Shown: piece after piece, positions 30,003 to 39,181 of the stretch | How the letters are laid out: every line of letters starts with the position of its first letter | Position numbering within the stretch: position 1 is the first letter of the stretch | Origin: Chloroflexota bacterium | GTDB lineage: Bacteria > Chloroflexota > Anaerolineae > Anaerolineales > Anaerolineaceae | Direction of reading: 5' to 3' | NCBI GenBank assembly: GCA_023381565.1 | Contig: JAMCRR010000052.1 | Coordinates: 1 to 64,000, forward strand | Length of the DNA stretch: 64,000 nt | The notes under the pieces: generated by a model | The model's database searches: none | What the model was told of the DNA's origin: nothing | Seen by the model: only the letters and a program-made list of their open reading frames with translations | Program-made: the position numbers and the translations under genes

Positions 30003-30031
30003 TTGACGGGTCCTTCGATTACCGGTATAAT
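30003..30031 (+). promoter_or_regulatory. Promoter of rpmF
   Basis: TTGACG (30003-30008) and TATAAT (30026-30031) are 17 bp apart, near consensus, predicting a start near 30038 and a leader of about 68 nt. It begins 10 bp after the membrane-protein stop, so rpmF is transcribed independently. Confidence 0.8.
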
Positions 30032-30105
30032 CTGCCAGCTTTGCTAAAATCGACGAATGTGGTAACCGGATTTTGGGATCCGGAAGCTAAGACAGGAGTG
30101 CAGGG

Positions 30106-30303
30106 ATGGTTCCACAACCCAAACGAAAACTTTCTAAAGGACGGCGAGATCGCCGCCGGGCGCACGACGCTTTACAGGCAATCAACCTGGTGCAGTGCAG
30201 CAACTGCGGGGAAATGCGCCTCGCCCATACTGTTTGCCCCAGTTGCGGATATTATGAGGGCCGCGAAGTAATCGCCATCGCCAAGGAAGAAAAGAAGAAA
30301 TAA
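30106..30303 (+). CDS. rpmF: 50S ribosomal protein L32
   Basis: The 65-residue protein has the L32 start ([17 protein letters not shown]) and the zinc-ribbon form CxxC-x10-CxxC (CSNC and CPSC) used by zinc-dependent L32. AGGAG (30094-30098) lies 7 nt upstream of the ATG. The N-terminus is MVPQPKRK rather than the common MAVPKRK. A dedicated promoter and terminator flank it. Confidence 0.93.
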   Translation: MVPQPKRKLSKGRRDRRRAHDALQAINLVQCSNCGEMRLAHTVCPSCGYYEGREVIAIAKEEKKK

Positions 30304-30359
30304 GCTTCCGGAAGAAAATATCCACCGGCTTGGTCTAGAGATAATCGGCAATCAACCCA

Positions 30360-30390
30360 CCCCTCCTTCGGGAGGGGTTTTATTTTTTAT
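30360..30390 (+). terminator. Intrinsic terminator of rpmF
   Basis: CCCCTCC-TTCG-GGAGGGG (30360-30377) has a UUCG tetraloop followed by TTTTATTTTTT, a textbook intrinsic terminator. The minus-strand side lacks a T-run, so it mainly stops rpmF transcripts; the hflX stop codon lies in the T-tract. Confidence 0.88.
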
Positions 30391-31714
30391 CATTCTCTCC
30401 ACGGACAAAGGGCTGGAATCGCGACATCAACCGTCCTGGGATCATGCCCTCCATCAGAACCCCACCCCGACCGTGTTCGACCCGCTCGACCTGCCCTTGC
30501 TCGTGGAATAGAGAGATCAGTTGCCCCTCCTGATACGGTAAGCGCACTCGCACCGGCAGGTAAGATTCAAACAGCTCTACCTCAATCTTGTTTAACAGAT
30601 CGGTGATCCCCACCGATTTCAAGGCAGATATCGCCACCGCCTTAGGGAAGTTGTCTAAAGTTTGGCGTGCTAACTCGGGATCTTCAAAACGGTCGATTTT
30701 ATTCAATACCGTCACCACAGGAATGTGACCGGCGCCGATCTCATTCAGGGTGTCGTGCACCGCTTTAGCTTGCGCATCCGCATTCGGGTGGGTAATATCG
30801 ACGATATGGATAAGCAGGTCGGCTTCTGCAATCTCTTCCAAGGTTGCCCTGAACGCCGCCACCAACTGCGTGGGCAGCTTCTGGATAAAACCCACGGTGT
30901 CGGTTAATAAAACCAGGTGACCACCCGGAAGTTCCACCCGCCTTGTGGTCGGGTCCAGGGTGGCGAAAAGCTGGTTAGCCACCAATACATTCGTTTTCGC
31001 CAGCACGTTGAGCAGAGTGGATTTCCCTGCATTGGTATATCCAACCAGGGCAATTGTCGGGATGTGAGATCGTCTCCGCTGGGCGCGGTAGTGCATGCGG
31101 TGAGTGCGAACCTTCTCCAGCTCCTGTTTCAGGTGAGAGATCCGCCGCCGGATCTCCCGGCGGTCCACCTCTAGCTGCGTCTCGCCCGGACCGCGCAGAC
31201 CTACACCGCCTGCTGTCCCCGTTCGCCCACCGCCGCCACCTGTCTGTCTTGCCAGGTGTGTCCACGCTCGGGTTAATCGGGGCAGCCGGTATTCGTATTG
31301 CGCCAACTCCACTTGCAGGTAACCTTCTCGCGTGCTGGCGTGTTGAGCGAAAATATCCAGGATGAGCGCTGTCCGGTCGATAATCCGAATAGAATCATGG
31401 AATTTTTCTTCCAGCTCGCGCTGGTGCCGTGGGGATAACTCATTATCGAAGATAATGATCTCGGCTAAATTCTCTTCCACTAATGCTTTTACTTCTTCGA
31501 TTTTTCCAGATCCGATAAACGTTTCAGGCGAAGGCGCATCTAATCGTTGAGTTACCTGCCCGACCACCTGCAAGCCGTCTGTATCGGCGAGCAGAGCCAG
31601 TTCGTTCAGGGAATCATCTAACGACAGCAGGTGTTCCGCGCTACGGAGTTCAACCCCTACCAGGAAAGCTCGTTCTTTAGGACCCCTTGTCGGCTCAGGT
31701 ATTTTTTTTGACAT
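30380..31714 (-). CDS. hflX: Ribosome-associated GTPase HflX
   Basis: HflX splits or rescues stalled 70S ribosomes. The 444 residues include the HflX-specific N-terminal domain, the glycine-rich GGGGGRTG and RGPGETQLE signature, a coiled-coil, then the G domain with P-loop GYTNAGKST, DTVGF and NKID. A -10-like TACAAT (31725-31730 read on the minus strand) would start transcription only about 4 nt before the ATG, and there is no Shine-Dalgarno. Confidence 0.94.
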   Translation of the reverse strand: MSKKIPEPTRGPKERAFLVGVELRSAEHLLSLDDSLNELALLADTDGLQVVGQVTQRLDAPSPETFIGSGKIEEVKALVEENLAEIIIFDNELSPRHQRELEEKFHDSIRIIDRTALILDIFAQHASTREGYLQVELAQYEYRLPRLTRAWTHLARQTGGGGGRTGTAGGVGLRGPGETQLEVDRREIRRRISHLKQELEKVRTHRMHYRAQRRRSHIPTIALVGYTNAGKSTLLNVLAKTNVLVANQLFATLDPTTRRVELPGGHLVLLTDTVGFIQKLPTQLVAAFRATLEEIAEADLLIHIVDITHPNADAQAKAVHDTLNEIGAGHIPVVTVLNKIDRFEDPELARQTLDNFPKAVAISALKSVGITDLLNKIEVELFESYLPVRVRLPYQEGQLISLFHEQGQVERVEHGRGGVLMEGMIPGRLMSRFQPFVRGENDKK

Positions 31715-31735
31715 CGATTGTTAAATTGTACTCGT

Positions 31736-32635
31736 TTATTCGGGTTGCTGCAGCCAGGATTGGAGGGTATCGCCAACAATTTTCAAGCTTTTCGCCGATA
31801 CCTTATCTGCGGTGTCCATCGTCGTATGCCAGTAGGGATAATCGAAATCTATGATATCTACTGCGGGGATTCCAGCTTTCAGGAAAGGGGTATGGTCGTC
31901 GAGCATGCTGTACTTGAATTTTGGAATAAATTGTTGTTGATAACCTAAGTCTGCCGCTTGTGCCCAGATTTGCTGGGTAATGGTCAGGTTCGAGTTGCGT
32001 TCCATGTAAATATCCAGGTTAGCGTCACCAATCATATCGATGATCACTGCTTCATCGGGTTTTACATCCAATTGGCTGACAAAAAAGCGCGATCCCAGCA
32101 GCCAATCCCAACCAGGAATATCCCCATTATCCTCCGCATCGAAAAAGACCAGCCACACTTGCTTATTCAGATTGGCCGGTAAGACGCGGGCGAGCTCTAA
32201 TAAGACTGCCACACCAGAAGCGCCATCGTTCGCGCCCGGAACAGGCAGGATACGATTTGCCGGGTTAGGATCTTGATCGGCTGCCAGCCGGGAATCATAG
32301 TGCGCTCCTAAGATGATCCAGGGATGCCCACTGCCTCGCCTGGCAATCACATTTTGGATCGGGTGTCCCATGGATATGCCATCTTGCACATCCACCTCCC
32401 AGCCTGCTTTCTCGAGTTCAGCAACCATCCACTTTACAACATTGGCGTGCGCCTGGGTACCCACCACTCGCGGTCCTAAGGACATTTGATAAAGAACGTC
32501 CTGACTTGCCTTGCTCCCATCAAACGGGTTCATCGCTCCAGGCATCAATCCTCGTCCGGCGATCCAGCCTCCAGACGCAATTAAAACCATGCAGGCGATA
32601 ATGATCAATTTAGAGAACAGGTTTTTCAATTTCAA
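31736..32635 (-). CDS. M28 family metallopeptidase, glutaminyl-cyclase-like
   Basis: A 299-residue protein with an N-terminal signal anchor (about 8-27) followed by an M28 zinc-hydrolase fold: [29 protein letters not shown] and YWHTTMDT supply the metal and active-site positions. The DDH..F..G.P and HTT.D pattern and the single-domain size are closer to secreted glutaminyl cyclases (pyroglutamate formation) than to typical aminopeptidases, but both remain possible. It starts with TTG, overlapping the trmFO stop by 4 bp. Confidence 0.8.
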   Translation of the reverse strand: MKLKNLFSKLIIIACMVLIASGGWIAGRGLMPGAMNPFDGSKASQDVLYQMSLGPRVVGTQAHANVVKWMVAELEKAGWEVDVQDGISMGHPIQNVIARRGSGHPWIILGAHYDSRLAADQDPNPANRILPVPGANDGASGVAVLLELARVLPANLNKQVWLVFFDAEDNGDIPGWDWLLGSRFFVSQLDVKPDEAVIIDMIGDANLDIYMERNSNLTITQQIWAQAADLGYQQQFIPKFKYSMLDDHTPFLKAGIPAVDIIDFDYPYWHTTMDTADKVSAKSLKIVGDTLQSWLQQPE

Positions 32636-34014
32636 TCCTCTCTAGAAAGGCTGGGCGAATGTGTCCCTTGACCGAGTTGATCGATGTAGGGCACTAACCT
32701 CTCCAGGGATCTTTGGCTGTACGCCGCCGCTCGCTGTCGTTTGTTCAACCTTGTCGTGCCGTCCAGGGGTGGCAGGATGCCAAAGTTCGCCTTCATGGGT
32801 TGGAATTCCTCCAAAGGTACTCGCGTGATGTACCGGCACAACGCGCCGAGCATCGTGGTTTCTGGAAGCTCCACCGCATGCTTTCCCTGCAGGACGCGGG
32901 CAGCATTCAAGCCTGCCAGCAGTCCGGTAGCAATATTCCCCATGTAACCTTCTACTCCGGTTATCTGCCCGGCAAAGAACAGATCTTCCCTGCGGGTAAA
33001 CTGCAGAGTCGGAAGGAGCAGTTTTGGCGATGCGATAAACGTGTTGCGATGCATTTGTCCGTAACGCACAAACTCCGCCTTCTCGAGCCCGGGGATCATG
33101 CGTAGGATCCTCTTTTGCTCAGGGTAGGTGAGATTTGTTTGGAATCCAACCATATTATAGAGGGATCCGGCCAGATTATCCTGGCGAAGCTGCACCGCCG
33201 CATGAGGTCGCCTACCCGTGCGCGGATCCTTCAATCCTACCGGTCGCATCGGACCGAAAGCTAAAGCTTGCCGGTCGCGTAGGGCCAGAATTTCGATCGG
33301 CAGGCAGCCCTCAAAGAATTGGCCTGCGCCTGCTTTTACTCCTGTAAATATCTCGTTTTCGAAAGGTTTGATCTGGATTCTCTCTGCGTTGGTCAGAGCC
33401 TCAACAAAACGGTCGTACTCTTCTCGATCCAGCGGGCAATTAATGTAATCCCCTTCCCCATCCTCCTGGAAGCGGTATCGAGACGCACGAAATGCGATTT
33501 GCAGATCGATCGACTCCAGGCTCACAATTGGCGCAATGGCGTCGTAGAAATATAGCCGGTTTTCTCCGGTGAGCCTGCCAATAGCCTGCGCCAGAAGATC
33601 CGAGGTCAGCGGTCCCGAGGCAATAATAGTGGGCGTCTCGGGAATAGTAGTTATCTCCCGGCGGATCATTTTGATCATCGGGTGGGTAGAGATACGTTGG
33701 GTTACCATCTGCGAGAACGCCTTCCGGTCAACTGCCAGCGCGCTGCCGGCAGGAAGCGAAGTCGCTTCGGCGCAGGTCAGCAGCATCGATCCCAATCGCC
33801 GCGCTTCTTCTTTCAATAGTCCCGAAGAGCGGTCAATCAGGTTGGAGCCCAGTGAATTCGAGCACACCAGTTCGGCAAGATCAGAGGTGACATGGGCGCC
33901 GGTCGACATTTCAGGTCGCATTTCATACAACTGAACCGAGATGCCCCTCTCCGCTGCCTGCCAGGCGGCTTCGCTTCCTGCTAGACCTCCGCCGATCACC
34001 GTCAAACTATCCAT
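32632..34014 (-). CDS. trmFO: Folate-dependent tRNA (uracil-54-C5)-methyltransferase TrmFO
   Basis: TrmFO methylates U54 of the tRNA T loop using methylenetetrahydrofolate and FAD. It begins with the FAD motif [14 protein letters not shown] and has the family blocks [27 protein letters not shown] and [12 protein letters not shown]. It is 460 residues. It is divergently transcribed from the sigma-54 gene across a 121-bp gap, and heads a minus-strand operon with the M28 gene and perhaps hflX. Confidence 0.95.
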   Translation of the reverse strand: MDSLTVIGGGLAGSEAAWQAAERGISVQLYEMRPEMSTGAHVTSDLAELVCSNSLGSNLIDRSSGLLKEEARRLGSMLLTCAEATSLPAGSALAVDRKAFSQMVTQRISTHPMIKMIRREITTIPETPTIIASGPLTSDLLAQAIGRLTGENRLYFYDAIAPIVSLESIDLQIAFRASRYRFQEDGEGDYINCPLDREEYDRFVEALTNAERIQIKPFENEIFTGVKAGAGQFFEGCLPIEILALRDRQALAFGPMRPVGLKDPRTGRRPHAAVQLRQDNLAGSLYNMVGFQTNLTYPEQKRILRMIPGLEKAEFVRYGQMHRNTFIASPKLLLPTLQFTRREDLFFAGQITGVEGYMGNIATGLLAGLNAARVLQGKHAVELPETTMLGALCRYITRVPLEEFQPMKANFGILPPLDGTTRLNKRQRAAAYSQRSLERLVPYIDQLGQGTHSPSLSRED

Positions 34015-34073
34015 CGATACTCCATTTTATCTAACTATGCGTAAATTTTACCACTTGGCAAGCTGCGTAAATT

Positions 34074-34089
34074 TGGCACAATACTTGCA
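34074..34089 (+). promoter_or_regulatory. Sigma-54 (-24/-12) promoter upstream of rpoN
   Basis: TGGCACA-ATAC-TTGCA matches the consensus TGGCACG-N4-TTGCW with one difference, and GG (-25/-24, 34075-34076) to GC (-13/-12, 34087-34088) spacing is exact. The predicted start is about 34100, 36 nt before the rpoN ATG. It suggests sigma-54 activates its own gene. Confidence 0.75.
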
Positions 34090-34135
34090 ACATTCTCCAT
34101 ATCCGACTATACTTCGTTCATCTCCAGGGTGACCT

Positions 34136-35548
34136 ATGCTGCAGACACATTATCAAGTCCTCCGCCCCCTCACCACCGCTCATCTGGCTCAGACGATGAC
34201 CCTGTTGAGCCTGACTGCAGAAGAACTTCGCCAGCAGATCGATTCGGAGCTCGCGGCGAACCCCGCTTTAGAGCTAATTGAAGAACGCCGCTGCCCTAAC
34301 TGCGGGCGACCTCTGCCACCGCGCGGTCCCTGTCCGATCTGCAGCCGTCCGGTCAGTCTGGACCCCGACGAACCCATCGTCTTCATTTCTCCTCGTGAAG
34401 ATTTCTACACCGGCAGCGGGATGTCCCAAGAAGATTATCCCGAAGATAATACCTCTCCTGCTACGGAAGATCTGCCGGCTTTCGTCCTGCGCCAGATTGC
34501 TCCCGAGCTGGAAAAACCGGATCGCCTTCTCGCCGCTTACATCTTGACCCATCTGGACGAAGACGGCTTCCTGACCACCACGCTTGCCGAAGTGGCTCGT
34601 TACCATCACGTGCCGCTTTCTCAGGTTGAGGCGATCTTGCACCTCATTCAGCGCGCTGAACCGGTGGGTGTCGGTTCCGCGAACCCCCAGGAAGCTCTTC
34701 TCGTCCAGCTGGAAGTCCTATCAGAAACCGTAACGGTGCCTGCTCTGGCCGAACAAGCGATCCGTGAAGGCATGGATCTTCTCAGCCGGCACCAATACTC
34801 AGACCTGGCTCATCTCCTTAAGATTAATCTGCGCCAGGCTCAAGAAATCGCCCGTTTCATCGGGGACAATCTGAACCCATTCCCCGCCCGTTCTCATTGG
34901 GGCGACGCTCGCGCCCACAGCTCCCCCGCCTTCCAGGTTTATAATCACCCTGATATCCTGATCAGCCGTCTCAATGACCGCCCCGAGAATCCCCTGGTCG
35001 TCGAGATTATCATGCCATTGGCGGGCACCCTGCGTGTAAATCCATTATTCCGGCAGGCAATCCACCAGGCTTCGAATGAAAAAGTCGACGATTGGAAATC
35101 GGATCTCGATCGCGCCTCCCTTTTCGTCAAGTGCTTGCAGCAGCGCAACCATACCATGCAGAGGCTCATGCAGCGGATTGCTTCACTCCAGGCTCAATTT
35201 ATCCTCTACGGTGAGAAGCAGCTCATCCCACTCACCCGCGCTCAGCTTGCCGAAGAATTAGAAGTGCACGAATCGACCATCTCTCGTGCAGTATCGAATA
35301 AAGCCGTCCAGCTTCCCAACGGGCGCATCGTCCCGCTCTCCATGTTCTTTGATCGCAGCCTGAACGTCAGGACGTTCTTGCGGAATATTATCGATATGGA
35401 AACCCGGCCGCTCAGCGACATGGAATTGGTCTCGATGCTGGCCGAGAAGGGCTTCAGTGTAGCTCGCCGCACTGTGGCCAAATATCGTGCCATGGAAGGA
35501 ATCTTACCAGCTCACCTGCGACACCATCATGCTATGGCCCATGCATGA
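34136..35548 (+). CDS. rpoN: RNA polymerase sigma-54 factor with Cys4 insert
   Basis: The 470 residues follow RpoN order. Region I (about 1-48) is leucine-rich and ends in ELAANPALE, which contacts activators. A Cys4 zinc-ribbon-like insert (Cys53, 56, 66, 69; CPNC-x9-CPIC) lies between Region I and the core. The core-binding domain runs about 110-260, and the DNA-binding region has an HTH (ELEVHESTISRAVSN) and the RpoN box ARRTVAKYR at about 443-451, which reads the -24 element. The Cys insert is not a standard sigma-54 part. It overlaps the next gene by ATGA, forming an operon with its kinase and activator. Confidence 0.9.
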   Translation: MLQTHYQVLRPLTTAHLAQTMTLLSLTAEELRQQIDSELAANPALELIEERRCPNCGRPLPPRGPCPICSRPVSLDPDEPIVFISPREDFYTGSGMSQEDYPEDNTSPATEDLPAFVLRQIAPELEKPDRLLAAYILTHLDEDGFLTTTLAEVARYHHVPLSQVEAILHLIQRAEPVGVGSANPQEALLVQLEVLSETVTVPALAEQAIREGMDLLSRHQYSDLAHLLKINLRQAQEIARFIGDNLNPFPARSHWGDARAHSSPAFQVYNHPDILISRLNDRPENPLVVEIIMPLAGTLRVNPLFRQAIHQASNEKVDDWKSDLDRASLFVKCLQQRNHTMQRLMQRIASLQAQFILYGEKQLIPLTRAQLAEELEVHESTISRAVSNKAVQLPNGRIVPLSMFFDRSLNVRTFLRNIIDMETRPLSDMELVSMLAEKGFSVARRTVAKYRAMEGILPAHLRHHHAMAHA

Positions 35549-37505
35549 GTAATGTAGTACCTCCACGTTCCACATTTGGATCCGCCTGGCGCGGAAAAGC
35601 GCCAGGTCTTGTTGAGTTTAACGTGCTGTTGAACTTGTTCGACGATCCGGCTCTGATGGTTGACATGCATAAGGGTCAGATCGTGAGTGCCAACAGCCAA
35701 CTGCTCAAATTAACGGCTTTTACTCACGCTGAATTAGTCGGTGCCGACTACGGCGCCCTGGTCCCCGATCTCGCCAGCGCAAAACTGATTCCGGGTGAAG
35801 AAAAAGAAACCCTGCTAAAACGGCGCCAGCGCGAGCCTTTATCGGTAATCTCTCACATTTTTGCGCTAGACAGCAATAATATCTGGATGCTTATTGTCCT
35901 TACCCCCCTGGTCGTTATCCAGCAGACACAAACCAATGAGAAGCGCCAGGATCAGCTGCTCCAGGCTTTGATCGACCTCTCAAAGTTGGCCGATCAGCCC
36001 GATCTCGCTTCGACCAACACGATGGCTATGCGCATCGGGAGAGGCTTGTTCGACGCCAACCTCTTGTGCATCTACCAGGCAGATCCCCTCTCCTCTCGCC
36101 TCCAAAAAATCGCCTCCTGGGAACCCGGACCGACACCATTTTTCCCCGACTTCCTACCTTCTCTCAGCATCATCCGCCTCGATGCGCCTTACATCTGGCT
36201 CCCCGGGAAAAAAGCTAACGCCGATATTCACCGTGCTGCCCGGATCGCAAACATGTATTATCTTGCCTCATTCCCGTTAGGCCAAGAGAACGGTTGGCAA
36301 GGCTTGCTTCTGGTCGGTGATGACCACAGCGCGCCTGTAGATAATCTAATCCCCCTGATGGAAATCTTGGGCGATAACCTGGTTTCAGCCTACCATCATC
36401 ACGACCTGTTAGAAAATCTGAACCGGACCGTTCAAAACGATCTTTATTCCCAGGCAATCCATAACACGGTATCGGAATACGCCCAAGAAGGCATCATCCT
36501 GCTCAAACCAGATCTATCTATCAGCCAGATGAACCCGGCTGCCGAGCTGATCTTGGGCTATGCCAGCCAGGAAGTGATTGGAAAACCGGTGGACAATGTT
36601 TTAATCGGCGCAGAAACGATATCATCTGCTCTCAAATCGGCTTTGCAGGGCATCCCCACGCACAATCTGGGGAATATCACCCTTCACCGCCGCAGCGGCC
36701 AGTCTTTTCTCGCTCATATTCAGACGATCCCGGTGATCCCCGATAACACGCTCTTAAATATCGTCGTTTTCCTCTCCGATGTGAGTGAAAACGAGCAGAT
36801 CCGCGTGCGAACTCAACAGCTCGAGCAAAGGGCTGTTTTGGGCGAAGTGACTGCAATTTTCGCTCACGAGGTGCGCAACCCGATTAACAATCTCAGTACC
36901 GGGCTGCAACTAATGAGCATGAATTTGACGCCTGAAGATCCCAACCAGGAGGTTATCGACCGGCTGCAGCACGATTGCTCCCGGCTAACCCATCTGATGG
37001 AATCGGTTCTCTCGTTCTCGCGCCCGATGGAATATAAACTTGAGCCGACCGATCTTTCCCTCTTGCTAAAACGGATCCTCGATCGCTGGCAGCCGCGCAT
37101 GTCCAGGGTAAACATCACGCCCTTCTTCCAGGCCGCTCCGGAATTGCCAATGGTGGATGGCGACCCGCGCGCTCTCGAGCAGGTCTTCACCAATTTGATC
37201 AGCAATGCGGTTCAGGCAATGACTTCATCAGGAGGAACTTTAGCGGTTAAAATAGCTTCAGTGAAACCACCCCAGGAACAGACGCAGGTTGAAGTGACCG
37301 TTTCGGACAGCGGGGCGGGGATTCCAGATGAAATTCGTGATCACATCTTCGAACCCTTCGTGACGACCAATCCGCAAGGAACCGGGCTGGGTCTGGCGAT
37401 CACTCGCCGGATCGTTACCGCCCATAAGGGCAGCATAAACGTCACAAGCTTTCCAGGAGGGACAATGTTTAGCGTTTGTTTCCCAGCCATTACAGGAGAG
37501 GACGT

Positions 37506-37524
<19 letters not shown>
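35545..37524 (+). CDS. Soluble PAS/GAF histidine kinase
   Basis: No membrane segment is seen, so this 659-residue kinase should sense a cytoplasmic signal. Order: PAS1 (about 30-110), GAF-like domain (140-290), PAS2 (305-415), HisKA with phospho-acceptor His441 in FAHEVRNPI, and HATPase_c (540-650) with DSGAGIPD and GTGLGLAI. This NtrB-like layout pairs naturally with the NtrC-like regulator that overlaps its end by 19 bp. Confidence 0.9.
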
Positions 37525-38699
<1,175 letters not shown>

Positions 38700-38708
38700 G
38701 AACTTCCC

Positions 38709-38724
38709 TGGCATATTTATTGCA
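38709..38724 (+). promoter_or_regulatory. Sigma-54 (-24/-12) promoter of the TPR-protease operon
   Basis: TGGCATA-TTTA-TTGCA keeps both invariant pairs, GG at 38710-38711 and GC at 38722-38723, with exact consensus spacing. The predicted start is 38735, inside the left arm of the hairpin at 38728-38757 and 25 nt before the ATG at 38760. It is immediately downstream of a sigma-54 activator gene, which raises its credibility. Confidence 0.8.
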
Positions 38725-38727
38725 TCT

Positions 38728-38757
38728 AAGCCTCCTGAAATCTAATTCAGGAGGCTT
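38728..38757 (+). terminator. 12-bp hairpin: terminator overlapping the next ribosome binding site
   Basis: AAGCCTCCTGAA (38728-38739) pairs perfectly with TTCAGGAGGCTT (38746-38757) around a 6-nt loop and ends in a short T-run (38756-38759). Its right arm holds AGGAGG (38749-38754), the Shine-Dalgarno of the gene at 38760. Read-through RNA from the rpoN operon would terminate or hide the site; RNA starting at 38735 lacks most of the left arm and leaves it largely open. Confidence 0.7.
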
Positions 38758-38759
38758 TT

Positions 38760-39083
38760 ATGTTCCCCGTCACAATCCCCGATTTCATCTTCACCATGGC
38801 TGCTGGCCTGTTTCTGATGGCGTTGATCTGTCTCTCCACAGGCATTTACCTCCTGGTATCCAAAGCCGGGGGACGTGATGTCAAGGCGATTGCCGACCAG
38901 GCAACTAAGCTGGCTCAAAAAGGGTTAGCCGAGGAAGTTGCCGGACTGGTCGGAAATGCTTCTTCTCTGGTGGATGCGCTCAATCAGCTTGCCCGCACCG
39001 GCGCAGGAATTGGTGTGTTCCTGGTATTGGTCAGCTTCCTTCTCACCGGGGTGGCTTATTTTCTGGTCGTCAATATTCCCTGA
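38760..39083 (+). CDS. Small two-TM membrane protein
   Basis: The 107-residue protein has hydrophobic segments at about 10-32 and 83-104. A soluble, helical, Ala/Gly-rich middle (about 35-80) contains heptad-like spacing. AGGAGG lies 5 nt before the ATG. I recognise no family. As the first gene after the sigma-54 promoter it may anchor the downstream TPR and protease-like proteins at the membrane. Confidence 0.75.
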   Translation: MFPVTIPDFIFTMAAGLFLMALICLSTGIYLLVSKAGGRDVKAIADQATKLAQKGLAEEVAGLVGNASSLVDALNQLARTGAGIGVFLVLVSFLLTGVAYFLVVNIP

Positions 39084-39181
39084 TCAGATTGGCTTCCCAC
39101 TTGCTTCAACTGACCCCGGTTAAGATCGCCTACCTCTGTAATGCCAGAGAGTCCCCATTCAATTCGGAAAAAGGAGCGCAA

